A model generated the notes under the pieces. The model saw nothing but the letters and a program-made list of their open reading frames with translations, did not search any database and was not told the origin of the DNA. A stretch of 64,000 nucleotides of DNA from Bretschneidera sinensis. Taxonomy: Eukaryota; Streptophyta; Magnoliopsida; Brassicales; Akaniaceae. Of this stretch, positions 56,868 through 64,000 are shown one piece after another. Numbering within the stretch: position 1 is the stretch's first letter; each line of letters starts with the position of its first letter. Where the stretch lies: positions 39,040,620-39,104,619 of the forward strand of contig CM043700.1 in NCBI GenBank assembly GCA_023935145.1. The letters run 5' to 3'. A program made the translations under genes and the position numbers.

Positions 56868-59800
56868 TGTTGAATTTAAGAGCGGATGTGAGACAATACA
56901 AAGAGGAGAATTGTATTGAATGGTATGATTTACTTACAAGGGAGCTATCCTATTTATACAAGCCAATAAGTGAGGCAAAGCTATACAAAACCAATGTGGG
57001 ACTAAACTAACTAAGCCCATATAATACATTAATATCCCCCCTCAAACTCAAGGCGTTAAGTGGGAGGTGAACTTGAGTTTGGAAATCAGACAGTGAAAGT
57101 GTCCGGGTAGATAAGCCTTAGTGAAAATGTCAGCTGTCTGATCGGCTGAACTGACGGATTGTAGACGAACCGTATTTTGGAGAATGTGATCACGGATGAA
57201 GTGGCAATCATTCTCGATGTGTTTTGTATGCTTGTGGAAGACATCATTGTGAGTGATCTGAATAGCACTCCTTTTGTCACAGTGTAGGATAGTGGCAGCA
57301 GAAGAAGAGATACCCATGTCAGCGAGTAGCCATCAAAGCCAGAGAAGTTCTTGAGTTGCATTAACCATGGCACGATATTTAGCTTCAGTGCTGGAGCAAG
57401 CAACTACAGTTTGTTTCTTACTACGCCAAGAAATGAGATAATTGCCGAAAAAGAAACAGTAGCCAGTGGTTGAACGTCTGTCAGTGGGGTCTCCGGCCCA
57501 ATCGGCATCAGAATAGGCTTGTAAGACGGGGGCAGACTATGCTGAGAAATGAAGCCCATGAAATAAAGTACCCTTGATATACCGAAGAATGCAAAGAATA
57601 ACCAAGTAATGGGTGGTCCGAAGAGCGGAGAACCGGCTGACCTGATGAACGGCATAGGCAATGTCAGGGCGAGTGACAGTAAGATATACAAGACTTCCAT
57701 CCAGTTGGCGATAAAGAGTGGCATCCTGAAGAAGTGAACCATCTAGTGGGGTAAGTCTGACGTTCGGCTCGACAGGAGTAGTGGCAGTGGTTGAGTCAGT
57801 GATCCTAGCCTTGGAAAGGAGATCCGAGGCATATTTGGCCTGAGAGAAAAAAAATCCATCGGAACTAAATGAGACTTCGAGGCCAAGAAAATAGGTGAGC
57901 ACGCCAAGATCTTTCATCTCGAATTGGCCACTGAGAAACTTTTTGAGTTCATAAATACCATGTAGATCATCTCTAGTAATAACCATATCATCCACGTACA
58001 GTGAAAGAAGGATAATACCGTTGGCATTATGGTGGATAAACAGAGCTGAATCATGAGCACTCGATGTGAACCCAAACTGATGAATGGTAGTGCTGAATTT
58101 GGCAAACCAGACACGTGGAGCTTGTTCCAAACCATATAGGGCACGGTGAAGGCGACAAACTTTGTTTCAAGGGGCATCTCAGCCAGGAAGGGGATGCATA
58201 TAGACTTTCTGAAGAAGATCCCCATTGAGAAATGCATTTTTGACATCCATTTGAAACAGAGTCCATCTTCGAATGGCGGCGACAGCAAGGAGTGTACGAA
58301 CAGATGAGAGCCTCGCCACTAGAGTAAATGTCTCTTTATAGTCAATACCATATTCCTGAGAAAATCCCTTGGCAATAAGTCGGGCTTTATATCATTCAAC
58401 AGAGCCATCAGAAAGTGTCTTGATCTTAAATACCCATTTGCACCCAATAGAAGTTTTTCCAGGCGCATATCAACAATATCCCAAGAATGAGTTTTAGCTA
58501 GGGCCTGAAGTTCTTCATCCATTGCTTTCTGCCAAAGAGGATTAGAACTAGCCTCCTTATATAATTGAGGCTCATGCAGATGAAGTATAGTGGAAAAACA
58601 ATGATAATCACAATGGTAATCAGCAAGATGAGAAGGGTAATGAGTTACCCTGGTAGATCTGCGGGGGTGATCTGGAGGATGGCTCTCAGATGGAGTTAGT
58701 GCATACTCATCAGACCTAGGAATATCCTCGAGCACGACCGATTGAGTCAGAGAGGTGAGGTCAGCTGATGGTTCTGGAGCTGTAGTTAGGTCTGGAGAGA
58801 TAGGATCAGCTGGTGGTTCCGAAACGGAATTGGTGATATCAACTGGTGATTCTGAGGTTGACTCAATAGTACTTGAAACTAGATTCTCAAAAAATAACTC
58901 AATAAATGGATCAGTAAAGAATCTGGAGTTAATGATGGTTGACATGTCAAATGACCGTAAGGAAGAGAACATTTGATATTCCCAAAAAATGACATGATGA
59001 GAGATATGAAGAGTTTTAGAAATAGGATCCCAGCAGCGATACCCCTTATGTTCAATACCATATCCAATGAAACAACATAGATGAGCCCCTAGTTGTAATT
59101 TATTGTGTTCATATGTTTTGACAACCAAAGACTCTGAGGTCATAGTAATCAGGAGGTTTACCGAAAAGACACTCGAATGGAGACTGATTCTAGATTGTAG
59201 CGAAAGGGACACGATTGATTGTGTACACTGCGGTTAAGGCAGCATCACCCCAGAAACGTTCAGGACATGATGACTAAATGAATAGAGCACGAACGGTGTC
59301 AAGAATATGTCGATGCTTGCGTTCGGCTCGTCCATTTTGTTGGGAGGTTCAAGGGCACGAGCGGTGGGAGAATGTGCCATTTTTGTGAAGTGGGTTTAGA
59401 AACGCACGGTCTCTATATTCCATTGCATTATCTGAACAAAAATTTTTGATATTCCGAGGGAATTGAGTTTGAACCATAGAAGAAAAATCAGAATATATTT
59501 GAAAGAGTTTAGATATGCTTTTCATAAGAACAACCAAGTATAACGAGAATAATCATCCACAAATATAACAAAATAACGAGCACCACCCATTGATGCATGA
59601 GGAGAAGGCCCCCCAACGTCAGAATGTACTAAATCAAAAGGTGCAAGGGAAACAAACTGACTCTCATTAAAAGGTAAAGCTGATTGTTTTGCAAGTTGAC
59701 AATGAATACAATGAAAAGACTCATGCTGAAATGAACCTAACTGACCAGTAGAAATAAGAGAACGTAGAGGGTTAAATGAAGTGTGACCTAACCGAGAGTG

Positions 59801-61688
59801 CCACAATTCCACGGGTGAGAGTGCTGGGATGGATGCTGCTGATTGGTTTGGTGATGATGAGGATGGGACTTGGAGGTAAATGAGCTCAAAGAGGCGTCCA
59901 ACTTTACAGCCAGTTCTAAGGAATTTTCCTGTCTGAGGGTCCTGCACATGACAACCAGTAGAAGAAAAATGCAAATTAAGTCCAAGATCGCATAGTTGTC
60001 CAGTAGATATAAGGTTAAGCGTAAGATTAGGAACCAAATATATGTCAGGGAGATCCAAATGAGAACTGTCAACATGTCCAGTGTGGCTGACCAACATATT
60101 TGATCCATTGGCAGTGTGAATAGTAGGTGTATGCTCATCACGGGTTTTAGAAGAAAATATAAAGGCATCATAAGTCATGTGATTGCAACAGGCAGAATCA
60201 AAATACCATTGGGATGTACCTGGTGTAGCTGACATGGCTATATTGTTACCAGTTTTATTTAGAGCCTCGGTAAGAACGGTGCAGAAACCACTCCAATCAG
60301 GTGGAGAGCTGGATGAAGTTGGTGTAGCATCAGTGGCTACAATAGCAGTATTCTTTGGCTTGGAATAGAACCGATTGTATGAGCCTCGAGAGCGATATTG
60401 GTTCCCATTTGACTGATTTCCAGATGGAAGTTTAGGGCAGTCTGCAAGATGGTGACCTGGTTCTCTGCAGACTTTACATAAGCGAGAAGGACATTTGAGC
60501 AATTCATGCCCTTGTGAATGACAATACCTACAATATAAGGGCTTCTGGTATGGGTTTGCGTTGGCAGCTGGTGTGGCAAGAGCAACGGGTGTTATAAGGG
60601 CAACATTTGTATGAGATCCCTGTAATGTAGCAAGACGTGTTTCCTCACTGAGTAGATCAGAAAGGACGTCGTTTAGGGGAGGTATCGCGCCCCAGTGTAG
60701 GATTGAATCTCATACATGTTCAAATTCCTCTTTCAAGCCCATCAGAAATTGCAGAATGCGTGTCTTAGTTCGGTACTTTCCATGAACATCAGAAACTTTT
60801 GTGCATTCCCAAGTTGGCTCAGTGAGAGCTAACTGGTTCCACACGGCAGCCATCTGAGATAGAAAACTGTTGATAGTTTGTCCAGGTTCTTGGTGCATGC
60901 TATGAAGGGTGGAAAGAAGACGATACCGATTTGAGATGTCCGCCCTGGTGTAACGGTGTTGGAGAAGATCCCAAGATTCTTTGGCTGTTTGGAGTGTACC
61001 AAATTGAAGTTTGATTTCTGGGATAATAGTGGCACAAAACCATGTGAGAATCTGGTGATTTTTACTATCCTAGTCCTCTAGGCGGTCAACATATTTGTCA
61101 GCATCTTCGTCGTCCTTCTTCTTGGGTTCAGTGATATCTTCAGTCATGTAACGCCACAATTTTCGTCCACAGAGGAAACCAGACATTTCTTGAGCTCACA
61201 CAACATATTTAGATTCATCCATAACAATAGTAATAACTCGGGGTAAGTCCGATTCAGTTATAGGCGCAAAAAAGAAGGTGAACCTCCAAGAAACCGGTGA
61301 CGTGGTGCTGACATGGCTTTTAGGTTTGACATGGCAGCAGCGTGTCTGAAACAGAAGCGGCGGCGGAGATGGTGTCGATGGAGAATGAGACTTCGACTAC
61401 AGTGATGACCTGACAGGTATGAAAAGCATATACTAGAAGTTTTTCTGATGTGAAGGATCCACTAATAGTGGCAATCACAGAGCATATTCAACTTTTAATA
61501 TACTAAGAACCATTATGGCTCTGATACCATGTTGAATTTAAGAGAGGAAGTAAGACAATACAAAGAGGAGAATTGTATTGAATAATGTGATTTACTAGCT
61601 ATCCTATTTATACAAGCCAATAGGAGAGGCAAAACTATACAAAACCAATGTGGGACTAAACTAACTAAGCCCATATAATACATTAACA
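56868..61688 (-). mobile_element. Copia B: short-LTR Ty1-copia element inserted in a DUF789 exon
   Basis: LTRs are 56868-57034 (167 bp) and 61530-61688 (159 bp), TGTTGAATTTAAGAG...CATTAACA. The flanks AGCAC (56863-56867) and TGCAC (61689-61693) are a target duplication with one change. The primer site TGGTATCAGAGC is on the minus strand at 61518-61529; a GAGGGGGGA polypurine tract abuts the left LTR. Element length is 4821 bp. The LTRs differ by an 8-bp indel and several substitutions, so the insertion is not recent. Confidence 0.93.
57048..61320 (-). pseudogene. Copia B gag-pol polyprotein
   Basis: Gag (about 61320-60600) has FGTLQTAKESWDLLQHRYT and ILQFLMGLKEEFEHV. Two zinc knuckles follow, CRYCHSQGHELLKC and CKVCREPGHHLADC, which is unusual as most copia gags have none or one. 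A 326-codon frame (60502-59522) spans the second knuckle, the protease (WYFDSACCNHMT), GAG-pre-integrase (LWHSRLGHTS, CIHCQLAKQ) and the start of integrase (FDLVHSDVGGP, VDDYSRYTWLF). The rest of integrase (59537-59349 and 59212-58890) and a Pro/Ser/Asp linker follow. RT and RNase H (58320-57048) carry YVDD at 57987-57998, VTRPDIAYAVHQVSRF and CDKRSAI. Stops near 61195, 60712 and 58440 and shifts near 59340, 58300 and 57540 break it. Confidence 0.88.
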
Positions 61689-63851
61689 TGCACGAAATGC
61701 AAAATGATCAACACCCAATCTCTTTGGATTTTCATAATCCTTTGCCCTCACTTCTAATCCATAGCTCCCATGTTTCTCATACCACTGGCACAGGCATCCT
61801 AACGAGATATTAGGTCCCTCATGTCTGCATAAAAATTTATCTTCACTCTGGTCCTGCAAGCAAGTCTTGCAGCTTATTAAGTTGTTTGAATGGCAAATAA
61901 CTGGAGAAGAAAAATGCAGAAGTCTCTCAAACTCAGCAACTGGACAACCAATTGCCATCTGAACAGCTTCAAATGCCAGTTGTATCCTACAAGCATCATT
62001 TACTGCCCTTGCTATCTTGTTTAAATCAGTTCCCGGTGCAGAAACATTATGAACTTTAAAGTCACCAGGTCCGCAATTAGCAACAACAGGCTTGTTCTTA
62101 TTCTCCTCAAGTATGCAAGCATTCAGATCCCTCTACTTCTGAATCTGGCTTTCATCTTCCTGAGCACAACAATTTAAATTTCCAGAACTTTGGCTTGTGC
62201 ACGTTATTCCAGTTTTCAACGGATAAACAAGATTTTGAGAACTAGCAGCTACTTTCTCTTCAGCAGTGCTTCTCAAAGTCCAATCTTCAGCAGCTGGCCC
62301 ACCGGAATGCTCAAATGATGAAAAGCCATGTCTCACAGAGCTTGCCAAATCAGGATCCCTTATCCCAATGGATACCCATTTCTGCAGAACGGATCCCGAA
62401 ATATGGGTTTGCTTACTGTTTTCTGCAAGAGAAATTTGCCTTTCCATTTGAGTACCTTCATTAAATAGAAGATGAGGGAGGAAAACCGGAGACCGCCTCT
62501 CAAGCAGATTCGTTTCTCCAAAGAGATGCGTGATATTGGCAATGAGTTGTCCTGACTTTCATACCAGAAACAGCATTGGAGACGCTTTCTAGCACTTCCA
62601 AATCATCTGGACAAACTTGTGAACTCTGAACTGATTCAGAACTCATGCCCTCAACTCTATTGGTCTCGATCCCAGAGAGAGTTTCTGAGACGTCGCTCAG
62701 TCCTTTCTGATTATCCACTGGAGCTGCGATAGCCAGTATTTCATTCTTTTGCATACTAATCTTTCCATGACCATCTAAGCCAGCCTTATTGGGATGAGAA
62801 CCCCTCCTGGAATAACTGTTGAATTCTTGTTTTGAGCCTGGACTAATCTTTCTTTTCACCTTCCTAATTGCTTTATCTTTTGACTGCTTCTTTTCTTCAT
62901 TTTTTGTCAATGTATTTATCTCAGGAACATTAAAATTTCTTTTAAGCAGACCAGCATGTTTCAAAGTAACATCGGACTGTGAGCAGCGCTTGCTTTTTTC
63001 AACTCAGAGTTGCATTCAGTTGCATCATTCCTCTGAACCCTTTGCCATACGTGATTATTCTCCTTCTCAGTACGGCCATGAGAACCTCCAAGACTTCCAA
63101 TCTTGTTCAAACTTGAACTCCTTGGAACTGCTTTGAAATTCTTTCCTCTCTTGCCAGGAGCAACAACTTGCACATCACTCCAGCTAAAACCCTGACCACC
63201 ATGCTTCTTTCTTGCTGTGTAACCACACATATCTACAACACCATTTAGCAAGTTACTACGAGAAATATATCCCTTTCTGGAATTGAAATCTGGTGGTTCT
63301 GAAAGACTAGTGTCATAGCTTTCATTATCAAATATATCACGACTAGCATTACCACTGTCATCACTGTTTGAACCAATTGAAACTGAATCCAGCAATAGGG
63401 TGTCACGCGCATCTGAGAAGCCTCTCAAACTCATGTCATCACAACAGCTGATCTCTGAACGATGTGTCCCCTCCACTCTTCCGTCAAAGATGGAAAATCT
63501 TTGGTCCGCTTGAATCCCAGTTACAGAAATAATTACAGAATGCTCCTGAGGAAATTTCTGAACTATAGAAGGTATCATAGCTTCTGATGCATTCTAAGTA
63601 TGACCTACAGTTATTTGGCGATTCGGGACACTTAATAACACCATTGCTGTTGCCTTCAAAATCAATTATGATATCCCTACCATCAGAAAATGAAACTTCT
63701 GGTGAAGTTGCACATGATACTAGTCCTTCCCTATGATCCATGTCATTGTTACCGAAGGTTTCAGAGGTTGAACTTCCAAGGGTATATTCCTCAGATAAAG
63801 CTTCTGGTTCAGTAGGGCCAGTCTCATATGAATGCCTCCTGTTCTCTTCTC

Positions 63852-64000
63852 TCACGGAGCCGGTACCCCAAAACTTTATAGGCCATTCCCATAATGCTCT
63901 AGCCAATGAACACTCCAACAAAAAGATAAAACAAAAACTCGTCGCATTCTTTACAAATGAAACACCTATTCACCAAAACCTTCCCTCTTTTTAGTAAATT
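63852..64000 (-). mobile_element. LINE fragment, second copy (runs off the window)
   Basis: Matches about 36168-36330 of the LINE beside DUF789 copy 1 (shared CATTCCCA, AATGCTCTAGCCAA and CGCATTCTTTACAAATGAAA). It joins the DUF789 exon directly at about 63850, where copy 1 has about 1.4 kb of exon, intron and LINE between the same points. The apparent 145-codon frame 63484-63921 is a chimera of the two. Confidence 0.85.

Larger units (their letters stand above)
52096..63850 (-). pseudogene. DUF789-family gene, copy 2 (multi-exon pseudogene)
   Basis: Exons read on the minus strand are: the large exon 63850-61689 continued at 56867-56546 (split by copia B), 55827-55723, 55587-55413 and 52247-52096. 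The large exon has the disordered region of copy 1, then YEKHGSYGLEVRAKDYENPK, HFAFRA joined across the insertion to AYFVPYLSAVQLFKN, and DPELLFEYFESEQPQ. The next exons read KLVRGDVPSQCKMYGDP and YSVAWYPIYRIPDGNFRAAF, then GECWFRLRHSALSQRAES and LKTLEETASLMARAVV: the full DUF789 domain. Splice sites look normal. Defects: a 4-base deletion near 62985, a shift near 62540, stops at 62132, 56647-56649, 56560-56562 and 55428-55430, and a shift in the last exon. The upstream end is lost by deletion into a LINE. DUF789 function is unknown. Confidence 0.9.

Overview
The window is nuclear DNA of a flowering plant, most likely a eudicot. It is AT-rich, its host genes have introns, and it holds plant-specific families: a cellulose synthase N-terminus, a YSL transporter, DUF789, PPR, Ty1-copia and chromodomain Ty3-gypsy retrotransposons, and an endogenous plant pararetrovirus. 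I cannot name the species. I find no intact host gene; every recognisable gene is a fragment or pseudogene, and most of the sequence is nested transposable elements.

Left part (1-28.1 kb): a 26.1-kb nest lies inside a row of four ~200-bp AT-rich tandem units. The outermost element is a minus-strand Ty1-copia element (copia A, 1491-27612). A SIRE/Maximus-like copia element with an extra env-like ORF is inserted in its 3' LTR, with a perfect 5-bp duplication (AGCAG). A 9.75-kb chromodomain gypsy element sits inside the env-like region of the SIRE element. A segment of about 4.28 kb (20449-24728) was later inverted. Both breakpoints lie inside coding sequence, one in SIRE gag and one in copia A integrase, and reversing the segment would rejoin both genes at codon level.

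Middle (28.1-36.7 kb): the 5' end of a CESA3-like cellulose synthase pseudogene is followed in its intron by a decayed Caulimoviridae-like endogenous element (primer site, movement protein, coat-protein part, RNase H; reverse transcriptase deleted). This abuts an antisense exon of a DUF789-family gene (copy 1). The intron upstream of that exon carries a Stowaway MITE and a 5'-truncated LINE with a 19-bp target duplication.

36.7-48.2 kb: a complete but stop-ridden copia element (copia C), the 5' part of another (copia D), a YSL pseudogene with an embedded ~70-nt-arm hairpin, and a hAT-type element with an 8-bp duplication that has captured a PPR gene fragment.

Right part (48.2-64 kb): an AT-rich segment is a second copy of bases 36-1210. 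It is followed by a tRNA-derived SINE and then DUF789 copy 2, a multi-exon pseudogene with a short-LTR copia (copia B) inserted in its large exon and a LINE relic in its last intron. Its upstream end is fused by deletion to the same LINE seen beside copy 1. The two blocks [AT-rich segment ... DUF789 ... LINE] are therefore direct tandem segmental duplicates made after the LINE inserted.

The genes do not form a pathway. The value of the window is its history: segmental duplication, three-level retrotransposon nesting, an inversion, a viral integration between two gene fragments, and gene capture.
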